Origin: Isoetes taiwanensis
Taxonomy: Eukaryota; Streptophyta; Lycopodiopsida; Isoetales; Isoetaceae
Length of the DNA stretch: 64,000 nucleotides
Direction of reading: 5' to 3'
Assembly (NCBI GenBank): GCA_021234155.1
Contig: JAJEKV010000009.1
Coordinates: 8,872,546-8,936,545, forward strand
A program made the translations under genes and the position numbers. The notes below the pieces were generated by a model, which worked only from the letters and a program-made list of their open reading frames with translations, ran no database searches and had not been told where the DNA came from. Below are positions 54,012 through 64,000 of the stretch, in pieces (within the stretch, counting starts at the first letter, position 1; each line of letters opens with the position of its first letter).

Positions 54012-56169
54012 TTGCCCAAGGTAAGCAGTTTCTTTTATATATTTTCTGTGTTCTCGCAATCTGATTAGAATGTTATAGGTAGCAAAGTTAGAAAGGATAA
54101 ACATGCAGAGAGTCAGCAATTAAGGTTGCCTTATTCAACGGCCTAGTCAGTGCAGATTGTGTGGGAACAACCGTCCAATCAAGGAAGACAGTGAATGCGT
54201 TCTAAAGTTCTATTACAGCCCAAAAATCTTGGTGTGGTAATACATTCTGGATATATGACACGTCTATTGACAAGATATCTTAGCTAAACTGTGATTAGAA
54301 ACTTGTTTGGCGCACAGACACAAGAAATACTTAAGTTACAAAAGCAAAAAGACCAAACCCTTATTTTCTAGGTACCGGAGCATGTATGATTAATAAATTG
54401 TCCTTAAATAAAATAGAATGGGCAAACAGAGAAACGAATTATACAGTCTGCTATTTTGGAAGAATCCAATGTTTGTTTGCATTGGTCTGTAACTATAGAA
54501 TAAAGAGATCACTACGGGTCTACAAATGTAAATCTATGTCCTAAAATGGACTCTCAAGGACTTGTTTTCCTGCTGCTGTGGGCAAAGAAGTTATAGCAAG
54601 ATAGCAAAGTTTGAGGTTGTAAATATTTGACCTCGGTTTCTTCTCTTGCTTTGTTTTCTTTTCCCTTGGCGACACAGAGGATAAGGGACTAAAATTAATA
54701 CGATATATACAAGATGGTGGAGAGTCTTTAGAGCACATGGGTAGACCTTGCACTCATCACACATATATAAAATTATGTGTGGCGGGCGGGGGCTTAAACG
54801 ATGTCACGTGGTGGACAGAGGGAAAAAAGTACACAACAGCCCCATGCAACAACAGCCCCTATGCTTTTGATGCTTGAATTTTTTTATTTTTTTTTTAGCG
54901 TAATAGATCAACCTCGAGTGGCACCTTATCTCGAAGCCTAGGTTATCCACGTGCCTAAAAAATGAGGTGGAGATATTCATCCCATTGGATTTCAATCTAA
55001 ACTAATGAACGATGGAGAAAAATAAGCCTGCATCGTTTGGAGAAAGACATCCATTTCTCAAACGTCCAAGCTATGCTTGGAGGTCACGGAGAATGACTTC
55101 TCAGGTGGAGCCTGTGCTTTCTAATTTCATGTTTTCATTCGATCCCTAAAAAAAAGCCACCGAGATTGATCCTCTCTGGTCCCCTTCCTTTCATTTTACT
55201 TTCTCATTCTTTTCAATTTGCGATATGGCCATGGCCAAAGCCCTTATCCTCCCTATCTATTTTGACTACATAAGCACTTGCCTTATCCCTTCCCCATAGC
55301 TAGAAGCTCCATGTCGAACTTCTTTCTGTCCAGTTTCAATTCTAGCTCGCCCTCCCCCCCTCCCTTATTTTTTCATTCTTCTCCCTTACGATTCAGTTTT
55401 GTGGCTCGCCCACAACATGATATCTTCACAATTTCTAGCGACAGCATCAATGGCCACATCAGAAGCATGGACAAGTTGCAAATTGGGTATGGATTTTATG
55501 CCAGAGTCACTGATGCACACCAATGGCAGCATAGATTTTCCCGTCGATCCATTAATTCCAAAAAGAGTTAGGTGTCGCCAAGAATTCTATCACCATCTTT
55601 AAGGCTCTAGGTGGATATGAGAGTTCTGGGTAATGTGAGCAAGATTTTTTTGCTATTCCTGTTTTGCTCTAATGTTCTTATCATGTCTCTTTTGCAAATG
55701 TAACATAAATAAATTGTTCTTAGGAAATATGACCTTCCAAGCAACCATTTATAGATATATGGCAACATTCATTTTCCAACCACCAATGCTATTTGTTGAA
55801 CATTGTCGTGATGCATTTTGCAGTTCAAGTTCCTCTATGGATTTCTTGTAATCAGAATTATTATAGCAGAGATTGCTTCCCAATTCTGTAGCAACAGATT
55901 GTGAGGGTGAATCTAAACAGAGGAAGAAAGGGTGGTTCTCTTTATCTTGTCTGATTGAACGTAAAAAAAAAAAAAAAAATCTTGGTAGTAGCATTCCTCA
56001 ATTCCCTCAGCTCCATTTCTCTCAATTCTCAACATGTTAAGAGCTTGTTTTGGAAGGGAAGATCTCTGCATGAGCTTCAAGAGTTCCAGTAACTTCAAAC
56101 CTGAGTCTACTGTTCTAGTAGGATCACCAAGTGTAGTGTCTGATAAGACTAAACTAATGCCTTATAGAC
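54012..56169. other. No gene recognised
   Basis: The first few hundred bases include the ICMT 3'UTR. Frames at 55278-55571 (Ser/Pro-rich) and 56034-56270 have no recognisable domain. A16 run at about 55962-55979. The 3' part may hold the lost 5' exons of the dynein light chain pseudogene. Confidence 0.4.
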
Positions 56170-56810
56170 TTGCTCAAAAAGCCTGCAGCAGAGAGGCCTG
56201 CTCTTGGGATTGTCATAGAAAGGGCACAGCTTTATGTACCACAAAAAAGAAATGCAAGGTTGGATGTTAGGAAATCTGATGATACCAATTCTGAAGTGCC
56301 TAAAAACTGCATGTGGAAGAGAAGCAAGCAATCATCAGCTCAGCTATTTCTAAGCCAGTAGTTGCAAATTTAAAGTAGATATGATTTATCTATGCAGAAT
56401 CATCCAGTGCAATGTGCTCAACAAGCTATTGAGAGTAATGATTGTAGCAAGCTGAACTACAAAAGAGGTGCTATTCATATACCCTCTCTTTTCCCTCTTT
56501 TATTTTAAACCTTTGCAACTTCTAAAACCTATTCGTCTTTTTTCTTTTTAGATTAATTTTTTAGGTTGAACTTTAAGAACTAGTATATGGCGGTGTCTAC
56601 TATTAAGAAAATGTTGTTTTATGATTCTTCATTATTTTGCAGGATTTTGATAAGGATTATGGTCCTGCTTGGCATTGCATCATTGGCATAAGTTTTGGGT
56701 CATATGTAACCCATTCTATTGGATAGTAAAAATACTATCTATCTATCTATTGGAGGATTTATATATTTTCCATTGGAAATGTTTTAGTGCTTCTCTTTAA
56801 AACATCGATA
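56170..56810 (+). pseudogene. Dynein light chain (LC8 family, plant long type) pseudogene
   Basis: A first exon in one frame (56170-56467, with TAG and TAA around 56360-56373) ends MQNHPVQCAQQAIESNDCSK. After an intron (acceptor at 56642) comes [20 protein letters not shown] then YVTHSIG and GGFIYFPLEMF-stop. This matches the [34 protein letters not shown] core of LC8 light chains. It is broken by a 31-bp insertion at 56723-56753 that duplicates TCTATTGG, by a phase mismatch at the intron, and by TAG replacing the end of the last strand. LC8 proteins are dimeric hub proteins. Confidence 0.8.
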
Positions 56811-58319
56811 GAAGTGATGTAACTGTACTGAATCTTGCAGCTTCTAAATCTGTGGCCAAACCATCTTGCTCTATTTTTCAAGTATAATCTATCAACACAA
56901 GTCACGGTGGCCACTTCTAACAAATATCAGATAATTTTGTTCTAACATCCTATAGATGGTCTAACAGTTTTTTATTCTCTTGTTTTAGCAAGTTATATGT
57001 GTATCTTACAGAGTAGTGATCAATATTTCTAGAAATTAGGCAAAGATACCTTGTCTTTCTTCTTTTTGTAGTTTGTTTTCCTTTGTCCGATGAGACCAGA
57101 AAATATGAAGATAGATTCTAGGTACTTTCTGTTCGAGCTGTATTAGATTTTTGAAGGATGTGCATGCTTGAGTTACAAGAAGCCGTGAAATTCATTGTTT
57201 TTCATTAAGGTTGTTTTCAAATCGTTTATCTCTAACCATTTCTGTTGCTAATCTCTAACATCGACTTAGTCAAGAAGAGACGATATTGTACTCATCCAAT
57301 GTGATGGAATTTGACCAGACCACTAAACTGGAAATGTTACTACTATTACTGAAAGTAGGAAAGAATGTATTGTACAGATTATGTGACTTAATAGTACTGT
57401 TTTTAAGTTAGACAATGCTGATAATGAGGTGGACGGTGATAAGAAATTGGCATAGATTCAAATGCCATCTGAATAGAAAGTATATATGGCTACCTTTGAA
57501 AGAAAGGGATAATTTAAAAAATCAAAGAAAAATGTTTATTAGATGTTACACACGTTTGTTATTCCTTACCTTTTCAGTTTATGGAAAATATAGTTCAAAG
57601 CATTTCTTCTAATTTGGTGCTTGGTCCATTCTGGCATGAACATTCATTTAAGTTGGCATCAAGATTTAGAAATTTGCTTACCAAAAAGAAGCATCGGGCT
57701 TGTATTCATTGCTATGTATGACTCTACCTTCTTATCTTCTATCCTATACTAGAGAAAAATACCATTCAATCAAGCCTTGGTATTTTTTCATCTTTGGCAT
57801 GCTCTAAGAGATCATTTAATGAAACTATTGTCTCTTCGAACATTTCTCATTTAGTGAAACCTGTCAATCTACGGCCCAATAGTCGATTATAATAACTCTT
57901 CTTTCTTTGTATTAGACCTCAATGGAATTCTTTGTATTGTCCGAAGCTCCACCTATTAAATGATGAGATGGCAATCTACATAGCAAACTAATAGTCAGTC
58001 TCATGCGAGCAACTATCAAAATTTATTCTTGTTTCTTTATATGTACTTCAAATACCAAAGCACTAGTCAATAGTGCAACGAAAGTTTTTGAATCAAACAA
58101 AGTTCCCACAATCGAACGTGTTAACATAACAGCAACAGACGGTATCATTTCCATAATTGATGCACTAGTTAATATCTTAATACATCTTATATAGTATGGT
58201 TTGACAAGTCCTTCTATGAGATCAGATATGGTATGCTGTTGAATTGTCTCCGTACTTCAATCATAGCCAAGCCAACCCATCCAAATAAAAATACTAGTAT
58301 CTTAAAGGAAGCAGCAACA
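56811..58319. other. No gene seen
   Basis: AT-rich non-coding DNA. Short frames only (57415-57612, 58003-58194), none with a recognisable motif. Confidence 0.45.
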
Positions 58320-58366
58320 TCAGCAACAACAACAACAACAACCACCACAACCAACAACAACAACGC
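58320..58366. repeat. (CAA)n imperfect microsatellite
   Basis: CAGCAACAACAACAACAACA followed by CCACCACAACCAACAACAAC. Confidence 0.9.
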
Positions 58367-58877
58367 TTTTCACTTGCATATTCAAAATGCATAATCTAGT
58401 TTATGGCCAATATATTTTTTTGCATATTTTATGGCCGACATTTTGCTTTTCATGGTGCAGCCTTTAATATATAGATGTTTATCTTAAATATTCTTTCGAC
58501 TAATATTTGCCTGGTAAATTGTTTTAATCAACAATCTAACCTAATCAAATGCAATATTGAATCCAAGCCAAAAATTGCCCAAGCCTAATTTAGGTTTGCT
58601 TTGTTTGGGGGGAATCAAAATCTTTAAAATGAAAAATGGAAAAGTTATTGAATTTTTGTGCATTATATCTCAAAATTTTGGCCTCGATCCAAGCTTGTGG
58701 GATAATTGAAACCAAAGAAAAGCAAAGAAACTGATCCTAATGACCTAGCTGCCTCTACAACGATGCAAATTAGAAATCCAACCAAATGATCCCAGATTTG
58801 AACCCACACGATGCCAAGCACTAGCTGAGACTAGGGATGTGACATTTCACATATTTATACGCTATACGTATAACTAC
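58367..58877. other. No gene seen
   Basis: AT-rich spacer before the LTR at 58878. Confidence 0.5.
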
Positions 58878-60327
58878 TGTGACGTCACCAGGTACGTTGA
58901 TTCATAAAGGGGGAATATGGGTTAACATTAAAAGTGGTTTATGTTAGATGTACTAAATAATTATAGATTAGTTAATCTAATTAACCTAATTAAGCTAATT
59001 AATAATATTAATTAGCTAATAAGGGGCACCTGACTCAAATTGATTGGGCCAGAAGAGACTTGCTATTCCAAGGAAGCAAGCTGGGCCTCCACACTCAATC
59101 CTGCCCCGTTTTCGATTTGGGATGGGTTGGAGAAGGGAGGAGCAGCTTGAGCATAGCAACTAACCTTGAACCATGGATCATCTTCATGATAATGGGTCTA
59201 GCCAAGACAAAGTCAATCTTTAGGTAGTTGTGTTCTAATATAACCCTTGTATGAGTAGGTGAATGATTAAACTCTCTTTTATGCTCTGATTGAGATTATG
59301 ATGGATGGTTTCTGTGTGTTTGGGGCTAAAGGGGAGTAGAGACCTAAAAGCTACCTAGGAATAGAGATGCTCCTAGCTAGAACCCTTTAAAACCCATTAA
59401 ATGCGTCTTGTGCACAAGAACCCACCTGGCTGTGGATGCTATGATGTGATTCAGCACCAAATAACGAGTATGACGGTGAATCGGGGGTGGGGTCTTGCCT
59501 AGCGCGGCTACATGACTCCTATAGTATGCTAGACTTATAGCCGGTCACTGAGAGGGTCGGGTATGGGTCTGACACTCCCTGATCGCAGGAGACATGCCTA
59601 CATGGACGTCTTGGACTCAAACGGGCAGGTGAGCCAACCTTTAGATTTAGGGGAGTAAGTCGGGTATGGATGCGGAGGTCACTGATGTGGCACGTGTTCT
59701 CTAGCACACCCAGGGATCCTTAATGCTAGGGGAGGGGACGCCTCTCTGACCTGCCTCATCGGACCGGGGAGATGTAACTCGGAATAGTCTCACAGGGTGA
59801 TTCCATGAGATTGCATCTTTGGAGGGCTACAATCACGCCATAGCATGTTTTAGCCTATCTGCAAAGTGTGCACTGGAGGGGCGGATAGAGTGGACTACCC
59901 TAGCCATTGTCCTATGCCAGCCAAAACCATGTTATACTTCTGTCTGCTGTTATCCGGAGGCCTTGACTGTCAATCGACCTCCATGAGTCTGAGCCTGAGG
60001 TAGAGCCTTATTCTTGGTGCATTTCCCTGTTATGTTGGTATTTTGTTGTATACATATGGATGACGATGGGCCACCCTTCGTGGTGGTATATTATTTATTT
60101 GTATTGTTGCTAGGTGCTAACTTGTATGTACACTTTCGCTATATAGGATTCCCATGGAAGGCATGGGACGAATGACACCTCCGCATCCTTCACCTGGACA
60201 CTTGGCCATCACAAGTGGTCCGAGTCAGACGGAGGGCCTTTCTATAGTGATGAGGTCGCCATGGGAGGGGAATTTCGCGTATGTACGTATACGATGGGAA
60301 CATTGTATAGGCACGGGGAGCGTCACA
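58878..60327 (+). mobile_element. Diverged 5' LTR (1450 bp) of the large-LTR family, plus sense
   Basis: Starts TGTGACGTCACC and ends GAGCGTCACA. Blocks shared with the minus-sense LTRs include GAGACCTAAA.GCT, GATGCTCCTAG, TTGTGCACAAGAACC, ACCTGGTTGTGG-like, ATCGGACC.GGGGAGATGTAA, GCAAAGTGTGCAC and GGGGCGGAT.GAGTGGAC. Order is the same, so it is the same family at lower identity. A PBS-like site follows directly. Confidence 0.85.
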
Positions 60328-60328
60328 A

Positions 60329-60340
60329 TGATATCTGAGC
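60329..60340 (+). promoter_or_regulatory. PBS-like site, two mismatches from the tRNA-Met type
   Basis: TGATATCTGAGC versus TGGTATCAGAGC, one base after the LTR's CA end. Confidence 0.7.
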
Positions 60341-60805
60341 ATGATTCTGGTAGAATAAGTCATTGCATTAGCCATATTCTAACTCGCTAGACCGTTTAGT
60401 GGTAAGGGAGAGTCTTTTCTCTAGTATAGGGGTACTTAGATACCTTTAGAGAGGAAGTGTCTGACTGATTGATTAGGAACAGGTCAAGTAGAGTAAATTT
60501 TTTATGAAGTATTAGGGTAAAAATAGGTTGAGTTTCTGTCAGCATAGGGTTCCTCAATTCTTAGGGTCATAACTTTCTCTAGGAGGCTCGAATTGGGCTG
60601 GTTTTTGTTCCATTGTAACGGGGACCCCTTAATTAGCTTAGGGCGACTCTCAGACTTGCTGGCAGCATTAAAAATTTGGCTAAAAATCAAAATCGGTGCC
60701 GACAGGGTTTTGACGTTTAAAATTTGATTTGGGGCGTCCAAGTACGCCTCGGCGCCGAAAAATACATGTGTGCCGTATTTATACGTACGATAAAAAAAAT
60801 TCATT
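60341..60805. other. Internal region of the plus-sense LTR element, no gene seen
   Basis: About 465 bp between the PBS-like site and the tail of the inserted LINE. No gag start recognised. Confidence 0.45.
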
Positions 60806-60844
60806 AGAGAGAGAGAGAGAAGTGAAGTGAAGTGAAGTGAAGTG
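60806..60844. repeat. (AG)n and (AAGTG)n simple repeats at a LINE 3' end
   Basis: GAGAGAGAGAGAGA then about five AAGTG units. On the minus strand this is a (CACTT)n(CT)n tail after the LINE's last bases. Confidence 0.9.
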
Positions 60845-60875
60845 TTTATTACGTCTATTGAGACCATCAGGTCTA

Positions 60876-63386
60876 TTAGACGTTTACAGTAATTACATAA
60901 TCCTCATACAAGGCATCTGTATCAGATGGGCCTTCATCAAGGTCCCCATCATCCCTCTCCTCTATCTCGTCATCACTACATTCTAAAGTATTTCTACTGA
61001 TACATGCATCTCTTATTTTTAATAGTTGTATCAAAAAGCTACCAGTAATAGAAGCATCAAGCTCAAAAAACTGCCAAAGCGTTTGTGATTGAATGCCATA
61101 TCTATCTCGGAGCGTTTGATATGCTGGGCACTGTAGGATCGAATGTGTCTCATCTTCTACCTCATCTGTTCCACACGCTCTGCAAGTCCTGTATTCTCTT
61201 TGAATATTGTACCATCTACCTACTTCAACCCCAAGATGGTGCGCACTTAGCCTCATCCTACATATAGTGTGGCGCTTATTTAGGGTAACATCTGCATTCA
61301 AATATGGCATCTCTTGCAGATTTGGGTTCATAATTATTCTGTAATGCTGCATTTTCGTGCGGGGGTTAGACCATATTCTTCCCAGCATAGACTCTTTTAC
61401 CCATTCTCGGATTCTATCTTTATTTCTCATCAAATCATCAATCTGCATCCCCCACTTGTGTAACCAAGCTATGCCCTCTGCATACCACCCTTTGTCAAAC
61501 GTGGCCTTTAAAGCTAACCTGGGGTAACTATCTTCCCTCAAACCTCCAACCTTAGTTAGGTATGTGAGGAAGCGACAAAGTGCTTCACCCTCCAAATGCA
61601 ACATTCCACATTCAGCCATCATCATTTCATAGGGGGTTTGCGTCTTTACCCCTAGTTCTATATGAAGAAATTTCTTCTGAATTCTTTCTATCTTTTTCCA
61701 CATCCTGAGAGATAGGCCTGGCCCCCATACCTCACATCCGTATAACACAACTGACTGCACTAAAGTTTTATACAACATTTTCTTAAGCCCAAACCTAAAA
61801 ACTTTGGACTTTAAACACTTCTTCTGCATTGCATATAGGGCCTTAATACCCGCGTTTACTCTTTGTTCCACTGTTTCATTCCAGGTAAAATGCTTATCCA
61901 CAACTAGGCCGAGATACTTATAAGTGGGTGATATCTCCACACTTACCCCCTTATACATAAATGAGTAATTATCTTCCACATTTGTGCCAAAGATCATAAT
62001 TTTAGTCTTTTGCAGATTGACTTGCATACCTGTTATCACGCAAAAAGCTTCCAATATGGTTAGGTGTCTCTGCATCCCTTCTTTACTACGAGAGAGCAAT
62101 ACTACATCATCAGCGTATAATAGCAAAGATTATAGCGTGCCAACCAATTGCATTCCATCTCCTCCAAGCCCAACTATCCAATTTTCCAGGTCATCAATGA
62201 AGAGGCCGAACAATGTGGGCGAAAGAGGGCAGCCCTGCTTAACCCCAATATTACTCATCACCTTTTCTCCACATTCCTCTACATATGGAGATGATAGTTG
62301 TATAACTACCTTCTCATAAAGTACTTTCACAGCATCTCTCAAATGTCTAGGCACATTGATCCTTTCCATTGCCTCCCACAGGTTTCCTCTACTTACCATG
62401 TCAAATGCCTTTGCAAAGTCTACAAAGCATGCAAACATGGGTTTTCTGATCCCCTTGACCATATCCATCATAGCTCTGAGTGTCACTAAGTGATCAATTG
62501 TGCTCTTCCTTGGCCTAAAACCCGCCTGCCCTTTGGCCCTTACATTGTGGTCTTCTGCCCAACTGCTTATTTTACGCTCTATCATAGTGGCATACAGTTT
62601 TGCAAATATATTGCCAACCATTATCATACGATAATTTCCTGGATCTTTTACATCTCCTGATTTATATATTGGTACTACCCTGTTGGACTTCCAACTCTCA
62701 GGAAAACCTTCCTTATTTGCTGCGTTAAACATTTCTACTAACTGCTCCAGTATTACACCCTCAGCCCATTTCAACATCTCTGCTGCTAAGCCCATATTAT
62801 CTCTAGCTTTCCCATTTGATAATTTCTTCAAACCTTCAATTACATCTTCAGATGTAAAACATAGTTCTGAACCTGTCACCACTATATTTTCCTCAACACC
62901 TTCTACTTCGTACAGTTTCCTAACCTGTCTGATAAGACTATTTACTGGTAACGGTGGGGTTTCCACTCTGCCTCCTTTCATTTTGCTCCAAAATTTTCTT
63001 GGATTCTCTAGCAAAGAGATCACTAGCTCATCTTGTTTCTGCTTAAGATACGCTCTCTTTTTTCGTCTGACCAGCTTTTTAAATTCTTTAATGTATTGAG
63101 TGCGTACTTCACCCACAGCTTGCTTATATTGTTTCTGCTTGGATTTACAATCCGCATCGAACCACCCATTACATGGAAGCCCTTTGAGTCGGCGTTTAGA
63201 CATGAAGCATTCTTGCGCAGCCTTTAGCAACAAGGAGGTCATAACCTCACTTTTGCCATTAACATTATCTGGCCATTCAATGTCTACACTGTATTCTTCA
63301 CATTTTTCAAAATACATGTCAGCCTTTTTATAGTTCAAGTTCATGCCACATCTGTGCATTTTATCAACCCGAGCACCTTTTGCCAA
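60876..63386 (-). pseudogene. LINE ORF2: reverse transcriptase and C-terminal knuckle, one in-frame stop
   Basis: A continuous frame of about 836 codons with a single TAA at 62130-62132, just before LLLYADDVVLLSRS. RT motifs are LSNGKARDNMGLAAEMLKWA, NRVVPIYKSGDVKDPGNYR, GQAGFRPRKSTIDHL, CFVDFAKAFDMVSR, IGVKQGCPLSPTLFGLFIDD and the intact YADD. The C-terminus has RLSAHHLGVEVGRWYN and CRACGTDEVEDETHSILQC, a CxxC..H..C knuckle, then an acidic tail. The upstream endonuclease frame joins only by a frameshift. Confidence 0.88.
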
Positions 63387-64000
63387 ATTAAGATACTCAT
63401 CAATAATGGTACATGGTCCGATTCAGCCTGTATATCTTTGATTTCAAAACTTTTGACATTTTTACTAAAAGATGCAGAAGCCAAAAAATAATCTACAACA
63501 CTTTTCCCTCTACAGGTACATCTTGCAGTATTGGGAAAATGTTCGGTACCGTTGTATATTACCATATTTGTTCCAATACACATATCCAAAACATGCTGTC
63601 CCATAGCCGTTACCCATTTGCTGACATCGTGAGATTGTCTCCTCCATCCTACTGCTTGCAATTCAGATTCGTCCATGTTCTCTGCCCATAATGGATCTCC
63701 ACCCTCACTTGCCAATGCTGCCTGTTTACCTGCTGTACGACCATTAAAATCTCCTAGCAATACTACATCCCACGCTCCCTAACAAATAAGACAGTCGCCT
63801 CCAAACTTTTGTAATGGATCACCCATGTCTAAATTGTATTGCTTATAGGTTTCCCTTTTTAACGGTGGAAAGTAACATCCAGCAACAAATACCTTTCTTT
63901 CTGTGCCTGCTAACTCAATCCATACATATTGTTTACTGTCCTGGTTACTTACAAGGCTTATTAGGTGTTCAAATTCCTTCCGTACATAACACGCTATCCC
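63341..64000 (-). pseudogene. LINE endonuclease domain (partial, runs off window)
   Basis: Read on the minus strand: VFVAGCYFPPL, then an in-frame TAG at about 63780, then DVVLLGDFNGRTAGKQ, CTCRGKSVVDYFLAS and AESDHVPLL. These are EEP endonuclease motifs with the catalytic Asp-Phe-Asn and Ser-Asp-His present. The start lies outside the window. Confidence 0.85.

Larger units (their letters stand above)
60845..64000 (-). mobile_element. LINE, relatively young, continues past the window edge
   Basis: Same superfamily as the LINE at 19.7-23.6 kb. Endonuclease 64000-63341, RT 63386-60876 and simple-repeat tail. Only three lesions seen: a TAG at about 63780, a frameshift near 63370 and a TAA at 62130. 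It appears to be inserted in the LTR element that begins at 58878. Confidence 0.85.

Noticed and set aside
55278-55571. 97-codon Ser/Pro-rich frame as a gene
   Set aside because: No domain, no splice partner and biased composition; kept only as a note in the gap entry.
58878-58889. TGACGTCA-type CRE/bZIP site
   Set aside because: It is the terminal TGTGACGTCA of an LTR; the match to a bZIP site may matter for LTR expression but is not evidence for a host promoter.
62683-63099. 138-codon + strand frame
   Set aside because: Antisense shadow of the LINE RT frame.

Overview
This is a stretch of land-plant nuclear DNA, not bacterial or organellar. It has spliced genes with GT..AG introns, Ty1/copia and other LTR retrotransposons primed by initiator tRNA-Met, several LINEs, Helitron ends, MITE-like fold-backs and long AT-rich gaps. 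The density of decayed elements, the zf-RVT and CCHC-ended LINEs and the DUF7869/DUF8039-type element suggest a large-genome seed-free plant such as a fern. That lineage call is an inference, not something the sequence proves.

Layout. 0-3 kb: a MITE-like element, exon-like debris of an unidentified + strand gene, and minus-strand exon debris including a piece resembling ribosomal protein uL14. 3.0-8.5 kb: a + strand LINE with a poly(A) tail, carrying many stops and frameshifts. 8.5-12.9 kb: no clear gene; two strong hairpins, a 603-bp element with 23-bp terminal inverted repeats, tandem repeats, a 347-bp tandem duplication and a truncated MITE. 12.9-19.1 kb: a Ty1/copia element (LTR, PBS, gag, pol) split inside gag by a 1.64-kb solo LTR with a 5-bp target duplication. 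19.2 kb: a Helitron 3' end. 19.7-23.6 kb: a minus-strand LINE. 25-26 kb: a truncated, frameshifted copy of UTP21/WDR36. 27.4-28.4 kb: two small paralogous genes with matching promoters.

28.5-36.1 kb is the most interesting region. A transposase-like gene (DUF8039-like plus DUF7869-like) and a second gene with a possible ParB-like segment diverge from a shared ~1.2-kb intergenic stretch. Each gene has a first intron of ~320-365 bp carrying four copies of a near-perfect 16-bp palindrome (GATCGCGGCCGCGATC), and a ninth copy lies in a later intron. Both genes are now broken by stops and frameshifts, so this looks like a decayed copy of a two-gene mobile element with its own palindromic sites.

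36.6-42.2 kb is mostly non-coding, with a second Helitron end and a rearranged MITE. 43.5-48.8 kb: a minus-strand LTR retroelement (1.58-kb LTR, PBS, degenerate gag-like interior with three large hairpins). 48.9 kb: a third Helitron end. 49.4-51.75 kb: a 5'-truncated second copia element with its 3' LTR. 52.36-54.01 kb: the only gene that looks intact, a four-exon isoprenylcysteine carboxyl methyltransferase (ICMT/STE14). ~56.2-56.8 kb: a dynein light chain pseudogene. 58.9-60.3 kb: a diverged LTR of the same family as the other two large LTRs, followed by a PBS. 60.8-64 kb: a relatively well preserved minus-strand LINE running off the window.

Overall the window is nested transposable elements around one intact housekeeping gene and several gene fragments. 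Exon boundaries come from splice signals and family resemblance read by eye; no database search was possible.
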